A stretch of 64,000 nucleotides of DNA. It comes from CAVTWJ01 sp964525605 (GTDB lineage Bacteria > Oederibacteriota > Muellerivitia > Muellerivitales > Muellerivitaceae). Below are positions 1-7,798 of the stretch, in pieces. The stretch is from NCBI GenBank assembly GCA_964525605.1, contig CAZGKT010000007.1:1-64000 (forward strand), given 5' to 3'. The notes below the pieces were generated by a model. The model was not told the DNA's origin, ran no database searches, and saw nothing but the letters and a program-made list of their open reading frames with translations. The stretch's first letter is position 1. The number at the start of each line of letters is the position of its first letter. A program made the translations under genes and the position numbers.

Positions 1-31
1 AGCCATGAAATGAGGGAGGGACGGAAAGCGG

Positions 32-823
32 ATGAATCAAAAAACTATACTTTTTACAATGCTCGCCTTGATTTTATCCTTTGGGTTTATTCGTCAGGTT
101 TTCGCGCAGTATGAAGATGTAGGCTCTCCTGATTTCATTAAAAGCCGAACTTATATTGGCGTTATGGGAACCTCATCCACGATTGACCAGTGGGGCGACT
201 TTAACGGTACTCTCGCCGCATATTACGAGCCGGCCACTGTCGAGAGTGGCGGAACGACAGACATTGAACAGGATATCCTCCCAAGTGTTCAAAGAAATTA
301 TGGATTTGGCGTTCTTCTCGGTCATCGAGAAGGGCCGTGGGCCTGTGAATTCAGTTTCTGGCGAAGTGATCATACGGCTACCTATACTGGGGGCGGAGTA
401 ACTTTTAACACGCCTGCCAGCTTGCAATCCTTGGATATCAATCTAAAGCGCTATTTCTTTACTGAATCCCCTATTCAGCCTTTTGTCAACTTGGGTGTAG
501 CTTTCCCTTGGCTCTGGGTGCGGCAAGGTTCTACTATTTTTCAACCTGGTACCAATAATCAAAACCTTGGGCCTGCAGTATATTCTGATGATGAAACTTT
601 CTCTGGAATCGGGTTTGACTTGGGTGCCGGCTTGGAAATCTATTTGGATAATGGGTTCTCGCTTTTTGGCGGGGTTTTCCAACGTTGGACTGGTTTCAAT
701 CAGACCAGTGGGGCCTATAAACAAAATGAGACTGCATTAGATATCGCGGGTAGTCCTGCCAATGGGTCCCTTGAAGGGGATGGGCTTAATCTTTACGTCG
801 GCACTTCATTCGGAATCGAATAA
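32..823 (+). CDS. Predicted outer-membrane beta-barrel protein
   Basis: A 263-residue exported protein with a signal peptide (residues about 1-26, hydrophobic core followed by VFAQ). The rest has no further membrane helix and alternates short aromatic/hydrophobic strands with Gly/Asn/Ser-rich turns, ending in LNLYVGTSFGIE. This is the composition of small OmpW- or OmpA-barrel-like proteins, so an outer-membrane location is inferred. The start follows a strong purine-rich ribosome site (GAGGGAGGGA, about 10 bases upstream). I cannot name the family or a ligand. A second unrelated barrel candidate lies at 21193-21744. Confidence 0.7.
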   Translation: MNQKTILFTMLALILSFGFIRQVFAQYEDVGSPDFIKSRTYIGVMGTSSTIDQWGDFNGTLAAYYEPATVESGGTTDIEQDILPSVQRNYGFGVLLGHREGPWACEFSFWRSDHTATYTGGGVTFNTPASLQSLDINLKRYFFTESPIQPFVNLGVAFPWLWVRQGSTIFQPGTNNQNLGPAVYSDDETFSGIGFDLGAGLEIYLDNGFSLFGGVFQRWTGFNQTSGAYKQNETALDIAGSPANGSLEGDGLNLYVGTSFGIE

Positions 824-960
824 GTTTCAAGATCTGTTTTCATGGGCAGGGCTGTCTTGAGGTTGTCCCCTCGGACCATTTTAAAAGATTTCGTGATCTG
901 GAGCCTTGACCGGGTCATTTCCTGTATGCGATTTTGAGGGAATAGTAATATTTGCCTTGG

Positions 961-981
961 CTTCCCCAAAAATTGGGGAAG
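961..981. other. Small hairpin upstream of the NHL-like lipoprotein gene
   Basis: A perfect 7-bp stem (CTTCCCC / GGGGAAG) with a 7-base A/T loop lies in the 210-bp gap between the beta-barrel and lipoprotein genes. It has no U-tract after it, so it does not look like a standard intrinsic terminator on either strand. It could be a weak terminator, an mRNA 5' structure of the downstream gene or chance. Confidence 0.3.
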
Positions 982-1033
982 TCGGGTAAAATTAATTAAG
1001 TGTTTAGCGATAAAAGAAGGTTGGGGGCCGAGA

Positions 1034-2293
1034 ATGAAAAAATTTTTGTTTTTATACTTGGTGCTGATGAGTGTGTTTTTACCCTTGGCCTGCAGTGACA
1101 ACAACAACAACCCCACCAGAGCTACCACAGGCGTTACTGGCACTTCATCCGGGGGGACGCCTACTCAAACCCTTGTCACTTCGATAACGATTACAAACAC
1201 CCCGGGTGGAAATACCCCAACGGTTACGGCCACGGTCGTGCTCACTCCCACGCCTACCTTCATCAACAATTACGGAACGTCCTGTGGTACTAATGGCTTT
1301 TACTACGATGGGGCTGGCAACCTTTCGGTCATGGAATCGGTGCCAGGTATAGTTAATTGGACAGGCTATAGTATTAATACTGCTACAGGAGCTCTTTTTA
1401 ATTTTCAAGGTGTGGGAAATTTGGTGGCCGTTGGGGTGCCGACTCCTAACGCAACTCCAGTTTGGGTTGCGCCCACTACCATTACTTTGGCCCTTCCGCA
1501 GGGTATTGCTTATACATCCGTCGGGACTGGTGATAATTTGACGGGGGCCCCCACCGGGTGGTGGGCCATCCTTGATTCTACCCCGAGCGGCGCTGCGACC
1601 CTCTATGAGGGGGGGTATTTTAATAATGGTTTAAATACTTTTTTTAATTCTACAAATTACACGAATGGCTATGACGGAGTTGCTTTTAATTCGCCAAGAG
1701 CTGTCGTGGCAGACTCAAAAGGTTATTTTTATGTTGCGGATACGGGTAATGGTTTTGTTGACATGATGGGCCGAGGAAACTGGCAGAATGGCGGATGGAT
1801 AAATATTGGATGGATTCATCGTTGGGATGGCTCATCATCCAACTTCGCTTTCAAAAAGCCTGTAGCGCTGGCAATTGATGCCCATGATAATCTTTTCGTC
1901 GGTGATTCGGGTTATCCGAATTCCGAGGTCACGGAATACTCCAACCAGGGAACCTATTTTGCTGGCGAATGGACTTTGACTCCAGGCTGTGTCATTAATG
2001 GTCTGGCCGTGGACAGCCTTTCCCCTGAGAATTTTTATGTTTCCGATATCCAGGGCGCTAGTACCACCGGTGGCGCGATAGAGGAATATCAAATTACCTC
2101 ATTCAATACCGTCACGCTCGTGCGAAAATGGTCGATCACAACGGGTACAGCTGGCGGATCAGGTTATCACCAATATCTACCCTTTGATCCCTCCTGCATC
2201 GCGTTGATTCAGGTGGGGTTGGGCGCTGTTGCTCCCACCCAAATTGTTGTCGGTGACCAGAATAATAGTTTGATTGATGTTTTTGGTCCTTGA
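1034..2293 (+). CDS. Exported lipoprotein with Thr/Pro-rich linker and NHL-like propeller
   Basis: The N-terminus is a lipoprotein signal with lipobox LPLAC (Cys20), followed by an Asn run and a Thr/Pro/Gly-rich low-complexity stretch (residues about 22-80, containing TPTPTF). The remainder has NHL/six-bladed-propeller-like units, for example FNSPRAVVADSKGYFYVADTG (about 215-235) and KKPVALAIDAHDNLFVGDSG (about 270-290). Such propellers usually bind proteins or polysaccharide, but nothing here identifies a ligand. The Thr/Pro tract matches those in the GH8 enzymes further along, suggesting a shared surface-protein style. It is followed by an intrinsic terminator at 2350-2380. Confidence 0.75.
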   Translation: MKKFLFLYLVLMSVFLPLACSDNNNNPTRATTGVTGTSSGGTPTQTLVTSITITNTPGGNTPTVTATVVLTPTPTFINNYGTSCGTNGFYYDGAGNLSVMESVPGIVNWTGYSINTATGALFNFQGVGNLVAVGVPTPNATPVWVAPTTITLALPQGIAYTSVGTGDNLTGAPTGWWAILDSTPSGAATLYEGGYFNNGLNTFFNSTNYTNGYDGVAFNSPRAVVADSKGYFYVADTGNGFVDMMGRGNWQNGGWINIGWIHRWDGSSSNFAFKKPVALAIDAHDNLFVGDSGYPNSEVTEYSNQGTYFAGEWTLTPGCVINGLAVDSLSPENFYVSDIQGASTTGGAIEEYQITSFNTVTLVRKWSITTGTAGGSGYHQYLPFDPSCIALIQVGLGAVAPTQIVVGDQNNSLIDVFGP

Positions 2294-2349
2294 TTGAGTC
2301 GTTCAGACGAAAAGACGAGATGATTTAGCTTGAGCCTATTTACGTCCTA

Positions 2350-2380
2350 AAGCCTGGGAACAAAATCCCGGGCTTTTTTA
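2350..2380 (+). terminator. Intrinsic terminator after the NHL-like lipoprotein gene
   Basis: Stem AAGCCTGGGA (2350-2359) pairs with TCCCGGGCTT (2366-2375) with one G-U pair and a 6-base loop. A T-run follows immediately (TTTTT, 2374-2379). It lies 57 bases after the stop codon and separates this gene from the exbB operon. Confidence 0.85.
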
Positions 2381-2495
2381 TTTATTTATGGATGACTCAA
2401 TCCTAAGAATCTTATTTAGCGCCCCTTTTTAAATTTTTGATCGTCTTGTGCTAGGATATCCCCCCTGAAATTCATTCTTTTCATTGAGGTTTTTC

Positions 2496-3119
2496 ATGCT
2501 TCAAGCCATTAAAGCCTTCGCTCTTTTAGGGGGCGAATGGGTTCTTTTCATCCTTTTAGGTCTTTCCCTTTGGTCCATCGCCGTCATTGTCCAAAAAATT
2601 CGTGAGTTCAAGGTCCGATCTCAGGGAACGGCCGATTTGGAAACTCAGATCCCCGGGCTTCTGGCCCAGGGGGATTTCAAGCAGGCTGAAAAACTGGCCC
2701 AGGCCTCTCCATCGGCCGAGGGAGCGGTTCTCAAAATGGGATTGGCCAACCTTCAGCTTGATCCGGAGGCCCTGGAACAGGTGATGGAAAGCCAGCGCCT
2801 CCAGGAACGCATTCTCATGGAAAAAAATCTCCTGGTATTGGGAACCCTGGGCAACAATGCCCCCTTCATTGGTTTGTTCGGAACGGTTTTGGGAATCATC
2901 AAGGCCTTCAACGACTTGGCCATCGCGGGTACTTCGGGTCCTACCGTGGTCATGCGGGGGGTTTCGGAAGCCTTGGTGGCCACTGCCGCAGGGTTATTTA
3001 TCGCCATCCCCGCCGTGGCGGCATACAACTATTTCCAAAGCCGAATCAAGAAATCCCTCGCATCCGCCGACCGGTTCTCCCGTCTTTTACTCGCCTATTC
3101 GGGCAAGAAAAAGCGCTAG
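2496..3119 (+). CDS. exbB: ExbB/TolQ/MotA-family proton channel subunit
   Basis: A membrane protein of 207 residues from this start, with an N-terminal helix (WVLFILLGLSLWSIAVIV), a cytoplasmic middle and two C-terminal helices. The typical family block is seen in LGNNAPFIGLFGTVLGIIKAF and the following GVSEALVATAAGLFIAIPAV. ExbB couples proton flow to TonB movement across the inner membrane. An upstream TTG at 2484 is in frame, but TGAGG (2485-2489) sits 6 bases before the ATG at 2496, so 2496 is the better start. The next genes are ExbD and TonB, spaced as one operon. Confidence 0.93.
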   Translation: MLQAIKAFALLGGEWVLFILLGLSLWSIAVIVQKIREFKVRSQGTADLETQIPGLLAQGDFKQAEKLAQASPSAEGAVLKMGLANLQLDPEALEQVMESQRLQERILMEKNLLVLGTLGNNAPFIGLFGTVLGIIKAFNDLAIAGTSGPTVVMRGVSEALVATAAGLFIAIPAVAAYNYFQSRIKKSLASADRFSRLLLAYSGKKKR

Positions 3120-3122
3120 GCC

Positions 3123-3527
3123 ATGGCCCACATCAGCCCGGATTCGGATGAGGCCATCACGCAGATCAACGTGGTGCCCATGGTGGACATCATGCTGGTG
3201 CTTCTGATCATTTTCATGCTGACGGCCAGTTTCATCTCGACTCCCTCCGTGCCGGTGAAGGTTCCCAAGGCCTATACAGCCAACCCCACTGCGCCCGCTA
3301 GCCAGGCTTTGGTGCTCACGGTGAAGGGCGAGATTTTCTACCAGAACAAGAAAACCGATAAAGCCGCCCTGGCCCAGGACCTGCGGGAAGCCGCAGCGCT
3401 TAATCCCAACCTCCGCCTGGTCCTGTCGGCGGATGCCCAGGTGACCCACGGCAAGGTGGTGGAGCTTTTGGACCTGGCCCGCCAGGCGGGCGTCACTCAA
3501 ATTGCCCTGGGAGTGACGACTCCTTGA
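3123..3527 (+). CDS. exbD: ExbD/TolR-family biopolymer transport protein
   Basis: The 134-residue protein has the ExbD layout: a short cytoplasmic start, one membrane helix (VVPMVDIMLVLLIIFMLTA, with the conserved membrane Asp in MVDIMLVLL) and a periplasmic domain ending LARQAGVTQIALGV. It begins three bases after exbB ends. Its stop overlaps the TTG start of the TonB gene (TTGA, 3524-3527), indicating translational coupling. Together with ExbB it forms the proton-driven motor for TonB. Confidence 0.93.
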   Translation: MAHISPDSDEAITQINVVPMVDIMLVLLIIFMLTASFISTPSVPVKVPKAYTANPTAPASQALVLTVKGEIFYQNKKTDKAALAQDLREAAALNPNLRLVLSADAQVTHGKVVELLDLARQAGVTQIALGVTTP

Positions 3528-4123
3528 GGTCCCGAATATTCCTCTCCCTGCCCCTGGGACCCTGGGGTGTTTCCCTGATGGCTCACCTTTTGTTTTTCGC
3601 GATCCTTCTTTTCGTGGGGAGGACCCGAACCTTGGATTTAAGCGTTTTTCAGCTGGATCTTTCGGGCGCTAATTCTCCCGTCGCCCTCGCGGCTCCGGTT
3701 CCGGAGGATGAACTTTGGCAAAAACCTTTTTTTAAACACCATCCACCTCCCCCGCAGTTTCCTGAAAAAAAACCGGCGCCGCCGCCCTCCCTTTCCCCGG
3801 GTCCGTCAGATCTAGGCACGGGATCAGGGCCTTATCGTTCCATCGCCGAGGTCAGCCGGCTGCCTCATTTCATTAACCAGGTCAAGGCGCTTTATCCCGA
3901 CGCGGCGAAAAGAGCCAATATCGAGGGTGTTGTAATTTTACAAGTGGACATTGACGCCACCGGTGCGGTTAAAATGGTTCAATTAGTCCAGGGATTGGGT
4001 TACGGCTGTGATGAAGCCGCCCTGGCGGCCGCGCAACAATCGACTTTTTCCCCGGCTTACGCGGGCGAGGAGCCGGTTCCGGTCCGCCTCCGTATTCCCT
4101 ACCGGTTTAAGTTTGACCAATAA
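3524..4123 (+). CDS. tonB: TonB-family energy transducer
   Basis: A 199-residue protein with one N-terminal membrane helix (about 17-35), a Pro-rich periplasmic spacer (HHPPPPQFPEKKPAPPP, about 70-90) and a C-terminal TonB domain (about 110-199) including IEGVVILQVDIDATGAV and FSPAYAGEEPVPVRLRIPYRF. It transmits energy from ExbB-ExbD to outer-membrane transporters. The TTG start at 3524 overlaps the exbD stop; an internal ATG (MAHLLFFAIL) is an alternative. No TonB-dependent receptor gene lies in this window. Confidence 0.9.
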   Translation: MRSRIFLSLPLGPWGVSLMAHLLFFAILLFVGRTRTLDLSVFQLDLSGANSPVALAAPVPEDELWQKPFFKHHPPPPQFPEKKPAPPPSLSPGPSDLGTGSGPYRSIAEVSRLPHFINQVKALYPDAAKRANIEGVVILQVDIDATGAVKMVQLVQGLGYGCDEAALAAAQQSTFSPAYAGEEPVPVRLRIPYRFKFDQ

Positions 4124-4148
4124 TATTAAGGTGAAGGAGAAAAACCCC

Positions 4149-4877
4149 ATGCGACAGGCCCTGATTTCTCTTTGGACGCTGGTTTTGTTGGGGGCGATGC
4201 TGGCCCCGATTCCGGTGCGGGCCGGCCAGCAGGTTTATCTCTCCCAATCCCCCGACGGCAAATACCGTGTCGTGGTGGAACAGGTCATTGACCGCCGGGT
4301 GGGGGACCACATCTTCTTCCGCTATCCCATCAGCCTGGTAGATTCCAAAACCCTGAGGCATTTCGAGATCCGGGAAGGGGTACCCCCCTTGATCCAGGAA
4401 ACCGACCGGGAAACCTTTACCGCCCATTGGGATCCGAAGAATTTCTACTGGGGCCCTGATAGTCAGAAGCTGTTCATCAATATGGAAATCCAGGAAGGGT
4501 CCTGGCGGACCTATTTCGTGGACGTCAAACTGGGAAAGACGTTGGATGTCACTGCGGATCTTGAAAGTGGCATGTATGACCGAATCCAGTTTCACGGCTG
4601 GTCCTGCGAATCCGCGAAAATCACCCTGGCGGATTGGTTTAAGCCCCACCTGGCTTTCCTGAAAATCCAGACCGATTGCGGAAAGAACAAGGACAAAGAA
4701 AACAACAGCCTTTTCGAGATAAACGATTCGGTCTTATACGACACCATCAAACAAAAAGTCGTTTCAAATTGTTCGGACTGCAAGGACTCGGATTCGGTGA
4801 AAAAATTCGAGAAATATTTCCAAAAAATTTCGGTCACTCCCACACCAACGCCGGATGAGACCCCCACGGCCCAATAG
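4149..4877 (+). CDS. Secreted protein of unknown function with TPTPTP tail
   Basis: The protein has a signal peptide (MRQALISLWTLVLLGAMLAP..VRA) and about 215 mature residues. SPDGKYRVVVEQ and WGPDSQKLFINME look like beta-propeller/WD40-like 'Tol-Pal' type blades, so a partial propeller fold is possible. It ends in a short TPTPTPDETPTAQ tail like other exported proteins here. The start at ATG 4149 is set by GAAGGAGA (4133-4140); the reading frame is open further upstream inside tonB, but that extension has no such site. It lies 25 bases after tonB and may be co-transcribed. Function not recognised. Confidence 0.7.
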   Translation: MRQALISLWTLVLLGAMLAPIPVRAGQQVYLSQSPDGKYRVVVEQVIDRRVGDHIFFRYPISLVDSKTLRHFEIREGVPPLIQETDRETFTAHWDPKNFYWGPDSQKLFINMEIQEGSWRTYFVDVKLGKTLDVTADLESGMYDRIQFHGWSCESAKITLADWFKPHLAFLKIQTDCGKNKDKENNSLFEINDSVLYDTIKQKVVSNCSDCKDSDSVKKFEKYFQKISVTPTPTPDETPTAQ

Positions 4878-4946
4878 AACGAAACGCCTGGACAGGCGCG
4901 ACGATTCTTGAGCTTCGCGGTGTTCACCTCCTGTTAAACTAGGATC

Positions 4947-6742
4947 ATGATTTCGCCTGCCATCAAAACCTCCTTTCTTCTTTTTTTCCTATTTGCCCTC
5001 CTGTTTTGCGCTCAGGCCCTGCCCCGAATCGGGGGGGATTCCCTGACGGCAGACGAACCTACCGATATTACGAATGGTTATTACTACCTGGTCCAAGGCG
5101 ACGCGTTTTATAACCCAAACCACCCGCCTCTGGCAGGGGCTTTGACCGCCTGGCCGCTTCTCTTCATGCATTTAAAAACCCAACCGTTTGAATTTNNNNN
5201 NNNNNNNNNNNNNNNNNNNNNNNNNNNNNNNNNNNNNNNNNNNNNNNNNNNNNNNNNNNNNNNNNNNNNNNNNNNNNNNNNNNNNNNNNNNNNNNGGCTC
5301 AAGGCGACTTCTGGGATCGGGCGCATCTTTTCCTGTTCGATTGGAACTTGGAGCAATTAAAGCAAATCACTTTTTGGACGCGTCTCACCAGTCTGGGATT
5401 GGGGCTCGGGATCGGGTTTCTTCTCTTTTGGATGTTGAAACGAGAACCCTGGTGGTTGTTGGGCGCGTTGATCCTCTGGGCTTTTGATCCCCTGACGGGA
5501 GCTCTCGCCAGCCTGGCCAAAACCGATATCGCCCCTGCTTTTTTCTATTTGGGGGCGGTTCTGGCTTTTCAGCGGGCCCAGGTCAAAACTTCGTGGGAAG
5601 CTCCCTGGACGGCCGGGGTTATGGCCGGTCTCATGGTTGGTTGTAAATTCTACGGGTTGATTCTTATCCCTCTCTTCCTCTTGCTGGAATGGTTCAACGA
5701 AAGGGAGCGTTTCAAGCCCCGTTCCTTCACCTCAAAAACGGCCAAGGCGATCATTCGACGTTGGGGGTGGGGGGGTGTGGGGTTTGGCGTGACGCTTTTT
5801 CTCCTGTTTTTGCCCGCGACTTTTTGCGCGCCCGGCCATCCCTGGCCCTGGAACTCTTTCCTGGAAAAGCTGGGTGAGGATTTCGCCTATGCGCCGAAAG
5901 GCCGGCCCGTATTTTTTTGGGGACAATCGGGTCTCGTCAGCCATTGGTTTTATCTTCCCTGCGCCTTCGTTTTAAAAGAACCTATTCCTTTTCTGGCCTT
6001 GCTGACCCTGATCCCCCTGTTGGTTTTCAGAAAAAGGGTGACCGTTCCCGCCTGGCTGTGGGCTCCACCCCTTCTTTTTGTCGTGATGCTTTTGACAGCG
6101 CCCAATCTGGGGGTCCGCTATCTTTTGCCGGCGTTTCCCTTCCTTTTTCTTTTGGGGGGAAGGGCTTTTGCCTGGATGGTTCAATCCGAACATGGGTCCA
6201 ACGCGCGGGCCTGGAAGCTGGCGGCCTTGGGGTTATTGGCCTGGCAGGCCGTGAGCGTGGGCCTTCAGGCCCCCAGGGTCTTGAGCTATTTCAACGATTG
6301 GGTTCCGGCGGATCAAAAAATGTTTTTGTTGGGGGATTCCAACCTGGATTGGGGACAGGATTTGAAAAGGCTGGCGGCGGAGGGAGAAAAGCGGAAATGG
6401 GGAAGGGTCAAGCTGGCCTATTACGGCGCGGTTGATCCCAAGGTTTACGGTTTGGATTGGGAACCCTGGACCGGGCAAGACTTGAAGGGCCCTCAGGACG
6501 GCTGGACCTACGCCGTGAACGCCTCTTTTTTTCAGATCGCACCCGTGGCTTACCCGCCTACCAAGCCCATCGCCCAGAGCTGGATTCAGAATTACCCCCC
6601 CGCCGGCCGGGTTGGGGATACCTGGTTTTACTTCGAGGTTCCAGGTCATCCGAAAGCGGAACAGGGTGGAAACTATCTACTTTCCGCGCCCTACCTTCAG
6701 GCCCGCGGTTATTGCGATCCGGCCTTCGCGGTGACGCCTTGA
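4947..6742 (+). CDS. GT39/ArnT-like membrane glycosyltransferase, interrupted by a scaffold gap
   Basis: The N-terminal part (4947-5195) has one membrane helix and the DEPTDITNGYYYL block with NHPPLAG, typical of the first periplasmic loop of lipid-carrier-dependent (GT-C) glycosyltransferases. After the 100-N gap the same protein resumes in another frame (QGDFWDRAHLFLFDWN from about 5297) and runs through many helices to the C-terminus, with FLLGDSNLDWGQDLKRL and VKLAYYGAVDP as seen in this family. The frame change is explained by an arbitrary gap length, not by a real frameshift. Likely substrate is a polyprenyl-phosphate sugar; acceptor unknown. It overlaps the convergent desaturase gene by 34 bp. 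Confidence 0.8.
5196..5295. other. Scaffold gap (100 N)
   Basis: Exactly 100 N, a conventional placeholder for a gap of unknown size. It falls inside the glycosyltransferase gene, and the flanking coding frames differ, so the true missing length is not a frame-preserving 100 bases. Confidence 0.98.
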
Positions 6743-7599
6743 GGGGTCTGGCCCTTCCAAAGGTTGGACCACTTGAACTGTCCTTCCGCATCCAGAAAGG
6801 GCTGTTTCAATAAACTCAAGAGGGTTTGGTCCTTGGGCTCACGGTAAATTTCAAGTCCCAGAACAACCCCTTCCTGCCCTTTTGCAGGCGCGGCTTTGTA
6901 GGTCATCTGCGCCCGGTCCCACACACTCAGGATGAAACCGAAATTGGAATTGGTCTCCGACGGCTCGGAGGAATGGTGTACCCGGTGCATGTCGGGTGTC
7001 ACGAAAACGACCCGAACCACGGAATCCCAAAACTCCGGCAGACGGGCGTTGGCGTGGGTAAAGAGGTTCGAAGCCATTCGGATCATTTCGTAGATGAGAA
7101 CCCCCGAAAAGGGGGCGCCCAGGACGACGATGAATAGTCCTTTCCATAACATGGTGAGGACCTCTTCCAGGGGATGAAATCTCAAGCCCGTGGTGGATTC
7201 TACCTCCGTATCCGTGTGATGGGCGCGGTGGATTTTCCACAACAAAGGGACGGAGTGGTAGATCCGGTGAAGGTAATAGGTCATCCAATCCAGAAAAACC
7301 ACCGTAAAGACCACGGAGAAAAGTAGGGGTACTTCCATCCGGTTGAAAAGTCCCCAACCGTGACGGGAGGCCAGACGCGCGGCCCAGAGAACCGTTCCGG
7401 CGAAAAGCCCGCGCAAGACCAGCAGGTTGATGAAGGCCAGGCCCAGGTGGTTCTGCCATTTTTTCTTCACCAGGTTTTGAATCGACCGGAAACTCCAAAG
7501 ATATTGCCAGAAGGCGGTCAACCCAAAAGCGAGAAGGAAACCGATAAAAAGCGCATGACTCTCGTCACCCAACTTTAACAACAAGCCGTTGTCATCCAT
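6709..7599 (-). CDS. Sterol desaturase / fatty acid hydroxylase family membrane protein
   Basis: A 296-residue protein with four or more membrane helices and the three histidine clusters of the fatty acid hydroxylase superfamily: HRIYH (111-115), HRAHH (124-128) and HRVHH (205-209), plus FHP at 141. These bind a di-iron centre that hydroxylates or desaturates lipids such as sterols, hopanoids or fatty acids. The natural substrate cannot be told. It starts at an ATG at 7599, is divergent from the lipase maturation factor gene and is convergent with the glycosyltransferase gene. Confidence 0.9.
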   Translation of the reverse strand: MDDNGLLLKLGDESHALFIGFLLAFGLTAFWQYLWSFRSIQNLVKKKWQNHLGLAFINLLVLRGLFAGTVLWAARLASRHGWGLFNRMEVPLLFSVVFTVVFLDWMTYYLHRIYHSVPLLWKIHRAHHTDTEVESTTGLRFHPLEEVLTMLWKGLFIVVLGAPFSGVLIYEMIRMASNLFTHANARLPEFWDSVVRVVFVTPDMHRVHHSSEPSETNSNFGFILSVWDRAQMTYKAAPAKGQEGVVLGLEIYREPKDQTLLSLLKQPFLDAEGQFKWSNLWKGQTPQGVTAKAGSQ

Positions 7600-7798
7600 G
7601 CGATAACTCCCTCTTGGGCGCGAGGGACGGGGTGGGGTGGATAAGGAGAAGAAACAACCGTCCGTGGATCGTCCAATGATCTTGGTAAGAAGTATATTCC
7701 CCTTTCATGGAGTAATAAAGAAGGCCACCCGCCGAAAGTCCGGAGAGTGAATTTCATGAAGTTCCTTTAGAATAGAAGGCATCCAGGAGAAAAACCAA
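7600..7798. other. Divergent intergenic region
   Basis: This 199-bp stretch separates two divergent genes and should hold promoters for both. A/T-rich hexamers such as TATATT occur near 7692, but no convincing paired -35/-10 could be settled. A 60-codon leftward frame here overlaps the desaturase start and is not supported. Confidence 0.3.

Noticed and set aside
7575..7757. 60-codon leftward frame upstream of the desaturase
   Set aside because: It overlaps the desaturase start out of frame and reads as low-information Pro/Arg-rich sequence, so it is most likely a shadow of a leader region.
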